Shown here: piece after piece, positions 43,754 to 52,432 of the stretch | Position numbering within the stretch: position 1 is the stretch's first letter | Layout of the letters: each line of letters starts with the position of its first letter | From: Spirochaetota bacterium | Lineage (GTDB): Bacteria; Spirochaetota; Brachyspiria; Brachyspirales; JACRPF01 | Length of the DNA stretch: 56,152 bases | Direction of reading: 5' to 3' | Assembly (NCBI GenBank): GCA_038043445.1 | Contig: JBBTBY010000027.1 | Span: forward strand, 1-56,152 | Made by a program: the position numbers and the translations under genes | Notes under the pieces: model-generated | Database searches by the model: none | The model's input: only the letters and a program-made list of their open reading frames with translations | Told to the model about the DNA's origin: nothing

Positions 43754-45793
43754 ATGCATGCCCGGATAAAGCTTTCAGCGGTCATTTCGATGCTGATGAT
43801 CGCTTCGGTTGAGGCGGCATCCGCCATCAACGGTGCTTTCATGATCGAGCAGAACGGTTCCATACAGGACTGGACATCGGTCGGTCACTGGATGATGAAG
43901 GTCGGGAAAGGCGATGCCGGCGGTATTGCGATAACTGTGACGAAGGCAGCGGCGAAATTCAATGAAATAGGATTTCAATCGGTGAAAGTACCGCTTTCGA
44001 AGGGATCGTATAAATTCACGGTAATTGTCGGCGGCGATGACGGCGCGAGGATATTCATCGGTGCGCGTACATCGCTTCCCTCCCCCAACGATGTTCCCGG
44101 CAGGGATATATGGGAAACGCTCCGCGGCAAGGAAAAGACCGTTACCGCGATATTCACGATAGCGGAGGATACGGCGACACGCATCATCATAGGCATCGGA
44201 CTGGGAGAGAACGTGGATAAAACGATAACGATACGTGAATTGTCCCTCGAGCCGACATCCGAGAAAGTATCGATCGAACAGAAGCGAATCGGTGCCGGTA
44301 CCGAATATGACGGCATCATACTCCCGAAGGAGTCGGAGCTCGTCGACACGAATACGCTTTCGACCGCTGTCGTTGTGAACGAGAACAGCATCATCCGCCC
44401 CGTTACACCGCACCTGTTCGGGTACAATCACGACGGTCCCTCATCGACACGTGTGTTCTTCAAGGATAATGCCATACACGGCGAATTTGTGGAGCAGGTG
44501 AAAGGGAAGAACATACCGATGCCGCTCAACCGGATACAGGTGTTCGGGTATTTCGAGACGACGCGTTGGAAAAAGTGTCTCGGCCCGTTCGAAGACAGGC
44601 AGGTGGCGCAGTGGTATGGCTGGGACAAGGGCTCAAAAAAACCATATGGCCCTGTTGAAGCGGTCGATCTGTGCCAGCGCTTCGATCCGAAGGCGCAGTT
44701 CACCTGGGTAGTCAATCCCTGGGATGATCCCCCGGACAGCGCCGATCTCGTTGAATTCCTGACCGGCAGCGGAGAGAAGCCGCGCAACAGCGAGAACTGG
44801 GCAAAAAAAAGAATCGAGCTTGGTCTGCCGAAGCCGGTGCCGATAGTGCTTTATGAGATAGGCAATGAAGTCGAGTGGAGTAATCCCCCGAAGCGCATGA
44901 GCGTAACGGAATATATTGAGCGGGGCAAAAAGCATATCGATGCGATACGCAGCGTCGACCCGAAGGCGAAGATAGCGATGCACGCGGCCACTGCGCCATG
45001 GGGATATCAGCAGCGTTTCAAGGAAGATTGGCGTGATTGGCATAAGGCGATATTGAAAGAACTCGGCCATGAGATAGAGTATATCTCCATCCACCCGTAT
45101 TACAGCGGCTTACCGGTCTCGTATATCGAAGAATTCCTCGATACGCTTCGCGACGACATTGCGGCAAGTAAGGGCGCGGGACGCGTGTCGATATTCATTT
45201 CCGAGCATGCGACATGGCCGAAGGACATCAGCAAGAACGATACGTGGTATGCCGTGAATACGCTCACATCGATGCTCTCCGTATCGCATTTCCTGAGCAG
45301 GATGCTTCAACGCCCCGAGGTCACCGCGGCGACGTATCATTGTTTCACACACGGCGGCGGGCTCTGGGGGCTCATCGATATCGGCAAGGAGACGCAGAAC
45401 CGTTTCACAACGGCGGCAGCCGATCTCTTTTCCATGTTCAGGGATAATCTCGGGAGTGTCGTCGTAAAGACCGAAACGAGCGGGGACAAGATACCCATGC
45501 CCGGGACAGGCGAGAAGACATGGTTCGTCGCCACCGCAATGACGACGAAGGACGGGCTCAGCATGTTCCTCGTCAACCGCGAGCCCTCGGCGTCGCGTGC
45601 CATCGATCTTACGTTCAGCGGGCAATACAATCTGGTAAAGGAAACGGTGTTCACCGCGACATCGATGCGTTCACATAATACGGAGTTTATTACCAATAAT
45701 TTTGTTACCGTTAAGCAGACCTCAGTGAACGATTTCAAGTCATATCTCATGCCGCCGAAAAGCGCGGTATTCCTTACGCTGAAACGAAAATAA
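43754..45793 (+). CDS. Secreted GH51-like glycosidase (clan GH-A, alpha-L-arabinofuranosidase type)
   Basis: Exported enzyme of 679 residues. Residues 1-22 form a signal peptide (MHARIKLSAVISMLMIASVEA). Residues 30-165 are a beta-sandwich carbohydrate-binding-like domain. The TIM barrel follows, opening with 'HLFGYNHDGPSSTRVFFKD'. The acid/base is probably E372 in 'VLYEIGNEVEW' and the nucleophile E484 in 'VSIFISEHATWP'. A C-terminal beta domain ends 'LMPPKSAVFLTLKRK', as in GH51. The start at 43754 fits GAGGTG upstream, inside the leader after the tandem repeat. It probably belongs to the regulon of the AraC protein at 41892. The substrate (arabinan or xylan side chains?) is inferred from the family. 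Confidence 0.75.
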   Translation: MHARIKLSAVISMLMIASVEAASAINGAFMIEQNGSIQDWTSVGHWMMKVGKGDAGGIAITVTKAAAKFNEIGFQSVKVPLSKGSYKFTVIVGGDDGARIFIGARTSLPSPNDVPGRDIWETLRGKEKTVTAIFTIAEDTATRIIIGIGLGENVDKTITIRELSLEPTSEKVSIEQKRIGAGTEYDGIILPKESELVDTNTLSTAVVVNENSIIRPVTPHLFGYNHDGPSSTRVFFKDNAIHGEFVEQVKGKNIPMPLNRIQVFGYFETTRWKKCLGPFEDRQVAQWYGWDKGSKKPYGPVEAVDLCQRFDPKAQFTWVVNPWDDPPDSADLVEFLTGSGEKPRNSENWAKKRIELGLPKPVPIVLYEIGNEVEWSNPPKRMSVTEYIERGKKHIDAIRSVDPKAKIAMHAATAPWGYQQRFKEDWRDWHKAILKELGHEIEYISIHPYYSGLPVSYIEEFLDTLRDDIAASKGAGRVSIFISEHATWPKDISKNDTWYAVNTLTSMLSVSHFLSRMLQRPEVTAATYHCFTHGGGLWGLIDIGKETQNRFTTAAADLFSMFRDNLGSVVVKTETSGDKIPMPGTGEKTWFVATAMTTKDGLSMFLVNREPSASRAIDLTFSGQYNLVKETVFTATSMRSHNTEFITNNFVTVKQTSVNDFKSYLMPPKSAVFLTLKRK

Positions 45794-45801
45794 TATAGAA
45801 G

Positions 45802-45825
45802 AACAGCGGGTTGCAACCCGCTGTT
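45802..45825 (+). terminator. Hairpin after the GH51-like gene
   Basis: Perfect 10-bp stem, AACAGCGGGT (45802-45811) and ACCCGCTGTT (45816-45825), with loop TGCA. It lies 8 bp after the stop codon. No T-run follows, so it may be a rho-dependent pause, an mRNA-stabilising hairpin or a weak terminator. Confidence 0.5.
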
Positions 45826-45852
45826 GGGTGATCTGTGATGGTATTCTGATGC

Positions 45853-45882
45853 TTGACAAAGCTGGTAGTTCTGTATTATATT
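45853..45882 (+). promoter_or_regulatory. Promoter for gntR-type regulator operon
   Basis: Perfect TTGACA (45853-45858), then TATTAT (45874-45879, 15-bp spacer) or TATATT (45877-45882, 18-bp spacer). Neither spacing is ideal. The perfect palindrome that follows at 45880-45903 touches the -10 region. Confidence 0.5.
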
Positions 45883-45903
45883 AAATGCAATAGTGCATTT
45901 AAT
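45880..45903 (+). promoter_or_regulatory. Perfect palindromic operator abutting the start codon
   Basis: ATTAAATGCA (45880-45889) and TGCATTTAAT (45894-45903) form a perfect 10-bp inverted repeat with a 4-bp centre, ending directly before the ATG at 45904. Position and symmetry suit autorepression by the encoded GntR-type protein. Confidence 0.7.
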
Positions 45904-46980
45904 ATGACTATAAAAATATCGAAAAAAAGCCGAATTTCAGTGACACAGCAGATGCGCAGCCAGATACTTGCGCATATGAATGCCAATGCTCTGAAAGAGA
46001 ACGACCGCCTTCCGTCGGAACGCGAGATCGCCCGCATGACCGGTGTGAATGTCAATACCGTCGGTAAGGTATATCGGCAGCTTGTGGACGAGGGATATCT
46101 CTCCCGAGATGTCGGGAGGGGCACCTTCGTCACTTCGGGGCTGACGAAGGGGAAATTCCTCATCCTCGTGTATCAGAGGCATCTGCAGCCCGGCGCGCTC
46201 TTCAATCGGCAGCTTTTTGACTCGACGGAAGATATTCTCAGGGAAAAAGGATATGCCATCGAGATAATCGAGGTGCCGTATCGGAACGATGCCTGGCTCG
46301 ACAGTAATCGCGCACTGTATAATCGCCTTGCCGGCGGAGTCTATGCCGGGGTTTTTACGGGCGGCATTGCGCTGACCGCGTTGTATTCCGATATGCTCCG
46401 AGAGTGCCGTATCCCCGTGCTTTCCGTCGGCTATCCCCCGGTGAATGGGTGCAATGATTTCTTCTACACCGACTACGAGGATCTTTACCGCAAGGCATGT
46501 GCTCTGCTCAGAGAACGCCAAAGCCGCGCACCGGTGTTCATCTGCGGTGAGACCGAGATAGTCCGGGACGGGAAATTTTTACCAGCTGACACCGAACTCC
46601 TTTCACTCTGCAGCAAAGCCGGCGTACCGTATCTCCCTGAACGGCATATCCGTCTGCCGTGGTCGAAGATGAATGAAAGCGGTTTTGAAGAGATACGCTC
46701 TTTCCTTGCCGGGCGCGAATTCGATGCCGTTGTGTGCGACAATGATATATATTCTGAGATAACGCAGCTCGCATTATTCGCCCTGCAGATCGATATGAAA
46801 GAGCGTATCATGGTTGCGCATGCGAACCGAGGGCTTGACCGGCTTATCGTCGTGCCCGTGAAGAAGATCTATTTCGATACCCGTGCATTCGCCGAACGTC
46901 TTTCGGCGAGGATGACGGAGCTTGCGGACAGCTATGAGGGACCGCAGAACGTTCCCGTTACGATACGTTTTGAGGACTAG
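45904..46980 (+). CDS. GntR-type DNA-binding + periplasmic-binding-protein-like sensor repressor
   Basis: Regulator of 358 residues. Residues 1-75 are a GntR winged helix ('QMRSQILAHMNANALKENDRLPSEREIARMTGVNVNTVGKVYRQLVDEGYLSRDVGRGTFV'-type order). Residues 85-355 are a LacI/periplasmic-binding-like ligand domain ('KFLILVYQRHL', 'VYAGVFTGGIALTAL', 'EFDAVVCDNDIYSEITQLALFAL'). The combination is known from AraR-type repressors of sugar use, where the sugar releases the protein from DNA. I start it at 45904, directly after the palindrome; the frame to 45853 would run through the promoter. No Shine-Dalgarno is visible. It is 9 bp before the first GH71-type gene, so it heads that operon and probably represses it. 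Confidence 0.85.
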   Translation: MTIKISKKSRISVTQQMRSQILAHMNANALKENDRLPSEREIARMTGVNVNTVGKVYRQLVDEGYLSRDVGRGTFVTSGLTKGKFLILVYQRHLQPGALFNRQLFDSTEDILREKGYAIEIIEVPYRNDAWLDSNRALYNRLAGGVYAGVFTGGIALTALYSDMLRECRIPVLSVGYPPVNGCNDFFYTDYEDLYRKACALLRERQSRAPVFICGETEIVRDGKFLPADTELLSLCSKAGVPYLPERHIRLPWSKMNESGFEEIRSFLAGREFDAVVCDNDIYSEITQLALFALQIDMKERIMVAHANRGLDRLIVVPVKKIYFDTRAFAERLSARMTELADSYEGPQNVPVTIRFED

Positions 46981-46989
46981 GAGAAGATA

Positions 46990-49104
46990 ATGATGCGACT
47001 CATGCCAATAGGTGTGCTGCTGCTTACGCTCAATTGTTACGCCGACGGCGTGACACGGTATCTCCCGTTCGACCCGGTACCGATAAAAGCATCGCAGAAA
47101 AAGGTATTTGCGCACTATCACATCTTCCCGAAGAACATGGGAGGAAGCACACGCCCCATCGAGAATGATTACTATTCGGCGGGTTGGCTCGACCGCAACG
47201 GCGAGAATAATAAGCATAAGACGCAGGGCGGGTATCTCCGCGACCGGCCGCTTTCGCTTCCGCCGAACCCATCGATGAGCGACGAGGAGTTCGCACGCGC
47301 ATGCGCCGACGCGGACGTGCGCGACGCCATCAATGCGGGGCTCGACGGCTTTATCATCAATTTTACATCTTCTTCGACGAACGATAATTGGTGGAAAGGA
47401 ACGTATAGCCACGTGTGGAATGCGGCACGGCGTATCGGGCCTGATTTCAAGCTCATGCTCATGCCGGATTGCAACATAGGATTCAAGTCCGGCGATGTGA
47501 ATCTGTTCGTCGATCTTGTCGATCGGTTCAGGGATGATGCGAACGTGTTCCGACACGACGGGAAGATAGTCCTTGCGCCGTACTTTGGCGAACGATTTAC
47601 GCCGGAGAAGTGGAAGGATATTCTGGCCGCGCTTGAAGCGAACGGGACACCGGTATTCCTTGTGCCCTGCGTGCAGGGATACTTTCGCCTCGCGGCAGCA
47701 TACGCTTCGGTCGCGCCGGGATTTTCTGAATGGTCAGCGATCTGCGATACCATCGGTAATGCCACAAAGGAAGCGGCGGGAGGCGCCGCGAAACTTGTAC
47801 ATGATGCGGGCTTTTCTATATGGATGCAGCCGGTACGTCCGCAGGATTTCCGTCCGCACGGCGGCACGGTGAACGAAGCGGGGAATACGACGCTGCTACG
47901 CGAATCGTGGATGCGCGCTATCGAGAACGGCACCGATTGGGTACAGATTGTCACCTGGAGCGATCATTACGAATCGTCGGCGATACGGCCGACCATGGGG
48001 GCGCAGTACCTCTTCGCCGATCTTTCCGCGTACTTCGCATCGTACTTCCGGAACGGGACACCGCCGCCGGTCTCCCGAGACGCGCTTTTTTACTGTTATC
48101 GGCAGCATTCATCGAAGGCTCTGGCCGATACAGCACGTCAGACAAAGGGGCTGCCGATAAAATTCCGCGGAAGCCAGCCTGTCGATGAGATCGAAGTGGT
48201 CGGCTTTCTTGCCGCTCCGGCAGCGATCGGGATATCATGCGCCGGTGTTTCCAAGACCCGTGATGCTCCGGCCGGGATGAGCGTATTCACCGTGCCATTC
48301 ACTGAAGGGCGTCCGGAGTTTTTCATCACCCGCGCGGGGAAAGAGATAGTACGTACTCGAGGGCGTTTTACGATGAGCGACGCCATGGTCTTCAGTGACT
48401 TCATGTATTTCGGCGGATCGAGCCTGCGCGAGCGTAATTATGCAGCGGATCCGGCGTTCATATTGGACGGATGTGTGCTCGAGCTTTCCTGCAATGAAGT
48501 GTGGGGCCCTCTGGTGTACGATTCATCGGGATACGGACATCATGCGACGGCGTATGAGACGACGAATGAGAATGAGATCACAACGCTTCCGCATGCGTAC
48601 GGCAAGGATGCGAACGCGGTCTTTTTTTTCGCACCGGGCACGCCGGGACGCCGCGAAAAGCACTTGTCGATTCCGATGGTCGCGGTATTATCGCCGGCAC
48701 AGATGACCGTCTGCGCATGGGTCAAACCCGCAAACGAAGCGAACGGCTATATCATCGATGCCCGTGATGGGAGTGCGGGTTTTGCGTTCGGTTTCAGCGC
48801 GCCCGGGAAGATCGGATTCACCGCAGGGGCGTTATCGGCTGCTGCAGAGGTCGCCGTTGATACGAATGCGTGGATGCATATCGCCGCGGTGTGTGATGCA
48901 GCATCAGCAGCGATTTATATCAACGGCGCCAAAACAGCTTCGGCGAAGGGCGGCGCGGTCGCAGTGCGGACCGGCGGGAGCATGACGATCGCGAAAGGAT
49001 ATTACGGCGGCATCGATGAGTTCATGCTGTTCGACCGAGCATTGCCGGAAAGATCTATCGCAGCGATAGCGGCGGGAAATGCCGTTGTGCATGTGGAGAA
49101 GTGA
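46990..49104 (+). CDS. Secreted GH71-type alpha-1,3-glucanase-like enzyme with LamG domain
   Basis: Exported protein of 704 residues. Residues 1-18 form a signal peptide (MMRLMPIGVLLLTLNCYA). Residues 35-360 follow the GH71 (endo-1,3-alpha-glucanase) order: 'KKVFAHYHIFPKNMGG', 'AINAGLDGFIINFTSSS', 'DFKLMLMPDC', 'KIVLAPYFGERFTPEKWKDIL', 'FSIWMQPVRPQDFR' and 'WVQIVTWSDHYESS', the last being the conserved W-[NS]-D..ES strand. Residues 500-704 are a LamG/concanavalin-like domain ('GLDYDSSGYGHHAT'-like start, 'VCAWVKPANEANGYIIDARDG', 'IYINGAKTASAKGG', 'GGIDEFMLFDRALPERSI'). AGGAGA is 4 nt before the ATG. It is second in an operon with the GntR regulator. The substrate should be an alpha-1,3-linked glucan or a related polymer. 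Confidence 0.78.
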   Translation: MMRLMPIGVLLLTLNCYADGVTRYLPFDPVPIKASQKKVFAHYHIFPKNMGGSTRPIENDYYSAGWLDRNGENNKHKTQGGYLRDRPLSLPPNPSMSDEEFARACADADVRDAINAGLDGFIINFTSSSTNDNWWKGTYSHVWNAARRIGPDFKLMLMPDCNIGFKSGDVNLFVDLVDRFRDDANVFRHDGKIVLAPYFGERFTPEKWKDILAALEANGTPVFLVPCVQGYFRLAAAYASVAPGFSEWSAICDTIGNATKEAAGGAAKLVHDAGFSIWMQPVRPQDFRPHGGTVNEAGNTTLLRESWMRAIENGTDWVQIVTWSDHYESSAIRPTMGAQYLFADLSAYFASYFRNGTPPPVSRDALFYCYRQHSSKALADTARQTKGLPIKFRGSQPVDEIEVVGFLAAPAAIGISCAGVSKTRDAPAGMSVFTVPFTEGRPEFFITRAGKEIVRTRGRFTMSDAMVFSDFMYFGGSSLRERNYAADPAFILDGCVLELSCNEVWGPLVYDSSGYGHHATAYETTNENEITTLPHAYGKDANAVFFFAPGTPGRREKHLSIPMVAVLSPAQMTVCAWVKPANEANGYIIDARDGSAGFAFGFSAPGKIGFTAGALSAAAEVAVDTNAWMHIAAVCDAASAAIYINGAKTASAKGGAVAVRTGGSMTIAKGYYGGIDEFMLFDRALPERSIAAIAAGNAVVHVEK

Positions 49105-49111
49105 GGTTGCC

Positions 49112-51817
49112 ATGAACATACGAACGTTTTTTTTCTGTTCCGCCATCACAGCGAGTGTGGTTTTTGCCGCTCCCGGTCCGGTACGATGGGAGAGTGCCGA
49201 TAAAAAAGGGGCGCCGATCGCGTTCGAGAAGATAGACACTGCGTCGCTTGCGCTCCCGAGCGAAGCGTTCGATACGCCGCGTGTCGTTCTCGGCGATGAC
49301 GGCGCTTTCGCCGTTGCGGCAGGTCCGGGCGAAAGTTATCGCGGTGTCGTCTGCTCCGCAGGAAAACTTGCAGAGGGCGAGGAATTCATCCTGCCGATAC
49401 GACGCATCGAGGCGAAGGCGACCGGATGGGTGAGCATAACCGTTGTTCTTGTGAACGCGAAAAAGCAGTCCATAGGGTTCAATCTCGCTCCGAATCTCGG
49501 CTTTATCTCGTCATGGACGCCCGCGTTCAGGAATCTCACCGGTACGTTCAAATTCGATGCCGGCGTTATGTTGAAATTGCGGCGAACATCGAATACGATC
49601 GCGTTCTTTAAGAATAACGAACCGTTCTTTCAGACGAACAATGACGCGGGATCCGTATTTGACACGGTACAGGTGACCGTCAGTATGCAGAAAAACGATT
49701 CCGCCGTACTTATCGAAGCGGCCCCTGCGGAAATACGTGCGCTGCCCGCACCGGTCAGGGAGTGGATGCCGAATTATTATGATCCGTCACAGGCGAAGTA
49801 CTGGCCGTTCATCATGCCGTCGAAAGAGACGCTTCGTGCTTCGAAGCGGAAATTATTTGCCGGGTACCATTCGCCGTTCCCGGTCTCGATAAATAACAAA
49901 CCGGAGGAACACGAATACTATGTGCGGCCGTGGGCCGATCCGTTCGCGAAGGAAGGACCGAAATCGCATGCCGCGTACGGCGGATATCTCCGCGAGAAGC
50001 CGTACTATCGCCTGCCGAAGGAAGGCAGTTGGAAAGTGAGCGATTACGAGGATGAGATACGGCTTGCCATGGCCGCCGGTATCGATGGGTTCATCTACAA
50101 TATCGTGAGCACATCGGGCAATTATTGGGACATGCTCCTTGCGGTATTCGAAGCGGCGAAGAACGTAAGTCCCGATTTCAAGATCGTCATCATGCCCGAC
50201 TGCGCCTGCGAGTTCAAGAACAAGGATATCGCGACCATGGTAAAAGTGGTCGGTGCGTTCAGGGACCATCCGAATGTGATGCGCCATAACGGGAAGATAG
50301 TGCTCGCGCCGTGGGGTGCGCAGCGGCTTACGCCGGAGTATTGGGCTGATGTGCTCAAAGCGCTTGATGCCGCTGGCACACCGGTATCGTTCATGCCGTG
50401 TACGCACGGGTTCTGGGGCGATTCGAAGTACGCGGCGTTCACCGGCGACGGCACGTATCTCGATGCGGTAAAGCATCTGTGCGAAGGGCTCATGGATTCG
50501 GCGGTATGCTGCAGCCTCACACAGTCGCTCGGTAACCGCGAAGTGCCGAAGCAGGTCCATGACGCGAACATTCCTGTATGGGTACAGACCGTCCGCGCAC
50601 AGGATCCGCGGGCGCATGCCGCTGTCACTTGGGAAGCGAACAACAGCGCGCTCTATCGAGAGACATGGGATATTGCCATCAAAGAGGGCGGTCCGAATGA
50701 CTGGGTGCAGATATTCTGCTGGAACGATCAGCAGGAAAGCCATACGCGGCCGTGTACCGGAACGCAGTACGCATGGTATGATCTCGGTGCGTTCTACGGC
50801 GCCTGGTTTAAGACGGGGAGTATGCCGCGGATTACGAACGATGCCTTCTATTACACGCATCGACTTCATCGGAACAGCGCGCAATACGATGCAGCGCTCC
50901 AGACGATAGGCAAATTCAAATTCCATGGATCGAATGCGCCGTCGGAGAATATCGAGATGCTCGCCATGCTTACCGCGCCGGCGACGCTTGCGATCGAGAT
51001 CGATGGCAAGCGGTTCACGACCAATGCCCCCGCCGGGGTGACATCATTCCTTGCACCGCTCGCTGAGGGTACGTCCGAATTCAAAATAGAGCGCGGCGGG
51101 AGAACGTTCGTGCATACGAGAAGCAAATGGACGGTGAGCGACACCATCGTGTATGAAACGCCGCATTACTTCGCCGGGTCGAGCACGCGCGAGCGAAATC
51201 TCGCAGAGGGCGACGCTTTTCCAAAGAAGCCGCTTATCAACCTTCGCTGTAATGAGACATGGGGGCCGTATCTCTATGATTGCTCGGGGAATAATTTTCA
51301 CGGGAAGAAGAATAACTTTTCCGATATACGTCCGGTGACGGGCCGCGAGAATAACGGCGTTTGTTTCGTTCCGATGAACACTTCCAATGCGATCGTAACC
51401 TCGATGGACAAGGCGCTTCGTGCATTGAGCATTGCCGCATGGATAAGCCCCGATACGACGCCCAAGGGGGTGATCGCCGAACAGCGCGACGGCAGCGCGG
51501 GGTATTCGCTTTTCTGCGAGAACGGCGAGATCGTTTTCCGCGCGGGGAACGGACCGACCGCTATCGCCGCACGCTGCGAGGTTCCCGCGCGCCGGTGGGC
51601 GTTCGTATGTGCAACGTTCGACGGGGTTCATGCGCGTATATACATCGACGGGAGACCGGCGGCAGGCGGCGATGTGACGGGGTATGTACCTGCAGCGACG
51701 GGACTTACGATCGGAAGGAAATATGAGGGAAGGATCGATGAGCTGTCCATTTTTGAGCGCGTGCTTACGCAGGTGGAGATCGATGCGATATATGCCTATC
51801 CGCCGGTGATGCAGTAG
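49112..51817 (+). CDS. Secreted GH71-type enzyme with extra N-terminal domain and LamG domain
   Basis: Paralogue of the preceding gene, 901 residues. Residues 1-19 form a signal peptide (MNIRTFFFCSAITASVVFA). Residues 30-215 form an extra beta-rich domain absent from the sister, probably a lectin-like sandwich ('FKFDAGVMLKLRRTSNTIAFFKNNEPFF'). Residues 250-590 are the GH71 barrel ('RKLFAGYHSPFPVS', 'LAMAAGIDGFIYNIVST', 'DFKIVIMPDC', 'IPVWVQTVRAQDPR', 'WVQIFCWNDQQESH'). Residues 715-901 are LamG ('SIAAWISPDTTPKGVIAEQRDGSAGYSLF', 'IYIDGRPAAGG', 'GRIDELSIFERVLTQVEIDAIYAYP'). I start it at 49112, with GAGGTTG upstream and a 7-bp gap after the sister gene. Confidence 0.78.
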   Translation: MNIRTFFFCSAITASVVFAAPGPVRWESADKKGAPIAFEKIDTASLALPSEAFDTPRVVLGDDGAFAVAAGPGESYRGVVCSAGKLAEGEEFILPIRRIEAKATGWVSITVVLVNAKKQSIGFNLAPNLGFISSWTPAFRNLTGTFKFDAGVMLKLRRTSNTIAFFKNNEPFFQTNNDAGSVFDTVQVTVSMQKNDSAVLIEAAPAEIRALPAPVREWMPNYYDPSQAKYWPFIMPSKETLRASKRKLFAGYHSPFPVSINNKPEEHEYYVRPWADPFAKEGPKSHAAYGGYLREKPYYRLPKEGSWKVSDYEDEIRLAMAAGIDGFIYNIVSTSGNYWDMLLAVFEAAKNVSPDFKIVIMPDCACEFKNKDIATMVKVVGAFRDHPNVMRHNGKIVLAPWGAQRLTPEYWADVLKALDAAGTPVSFMPCTHGFWGDSKYAAFTGDGTYLDAVKHLCEGLMDSAVCCSLTQSLGNREVPKQVHDANIPVWVQTVRAQDPRAHAAVTWEANNSALYRETWDIAIKEGGPNDWVQIFCWNDQQESHTRPCTGTQYAWYDLGAFYGAWFKTGSMPRITNDAFYYTHRLHRNSAQYDAALQTIGKFKFHGSNAPSENIEMLAMLTAPATLAIEIDGKRFTTNAPAGVTSFLAPLAEGTSEFKIERGGRTFVHTRSKWTVSDTIVYETPHYFAGSSTRERNLAEGDAFPKKPLINLRCNETWGPYLYDCSGNNFHGKKNNFSDIRPVTGRENNGVCFVPMNTSNAIVTSMDKALRALSIAAWISPDTTPKGVIAEQRDGSAGYSLFCENGEIVFRAGNGPTAIAARCEVPARRWAFVCATFDGVHARIYIDGRPAAGGDVTGYVPAATGLTIGRKYEGRIDELSIFERVLTQVEIDAIYAYPPVMQ

Positions 51818-52432
51818 CGCACGGCGGCGGATCCAAGGCAAGGCATGTAACAGCGAAGCGCTTCGGACGTATTGGAACACGGCGATAAGCGACAATGCCG
51901 ATTTGCGCAACGCGTGCGCCATGGAGGGCGCAGCTGGCGCGAGGCAGGATGCCGATTTGCGCAACGCTGTGCGGGGTGTCGGCAACGCTGTGACTGCCTC
52001 GCAGAAACCGATCTTCTCCGTTGTTGAGAGCGGCATATACATGCCTCCTTCCTTTTGTTTCCTATCCCCCGAAGGAAAATACGTTCGCACATTCCTGTGC
52101 GCGTATAGTATGCAGGAGTTTTTCGGAAAGCGTACAGTACCGGCAATACTGGTTTTTGATTTTCGGCATCACGCGGAGGAGGCATATGAGGCGTTTTGTG
52201 ATACATTTTGGACAAATATGGAAGGAATTTTAACGCGGATTGCAGAGAAAGAGGGGAAAACCACGGAGGAAGAGGGATGGGAGAGGAGAGAGGGAAATGA
52301 TCTCGCGGCGACGCGGAGCGCGCGGAGAAGAAAATGGCAAGGTGGGAAATTTGTTTATGTAAAGCAGACATTGTTGCTATTCCTTGATATATGTCTAAAA
52401 TGGAATACAATTTTGTGCAGGGAATATATTCT
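51818..52432. other. 615-bp intergenic region, repeat-rich, no convincing gene
   Basis: Frames in this stretch have no family likeness and do not share neighbouring codon use. The left part (51895-51967) is a repeat module. The right part (about 52230-52360) is purine-rich text with 'GAGAAAGAGGGGAAAACCACGGAGG', split here by wording only, and 'CTCGCGGCGACGCGGAGCGC'-like repeats that resemble the dispersed intergenic family. A promoter for the gene at 52433 was not identified. Confidence 0.6.
51895..51967. repeat. Direct-repeat module with hairpin related to the 25-kb element
   Basis: A 19-bp direct repeat, ATGCCGATTTGCGCAACGC, occurs at 51895-51913 and 51949-51967. Between the copies is a hairpin with arms TGCGCC and GGCGCA (51915-51932). 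The 26 bp from 51914 match 23 of 26 with 25064-25089 in the inverted-repeat element, so both belong to one dispersed family. Confidence 0.7.
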
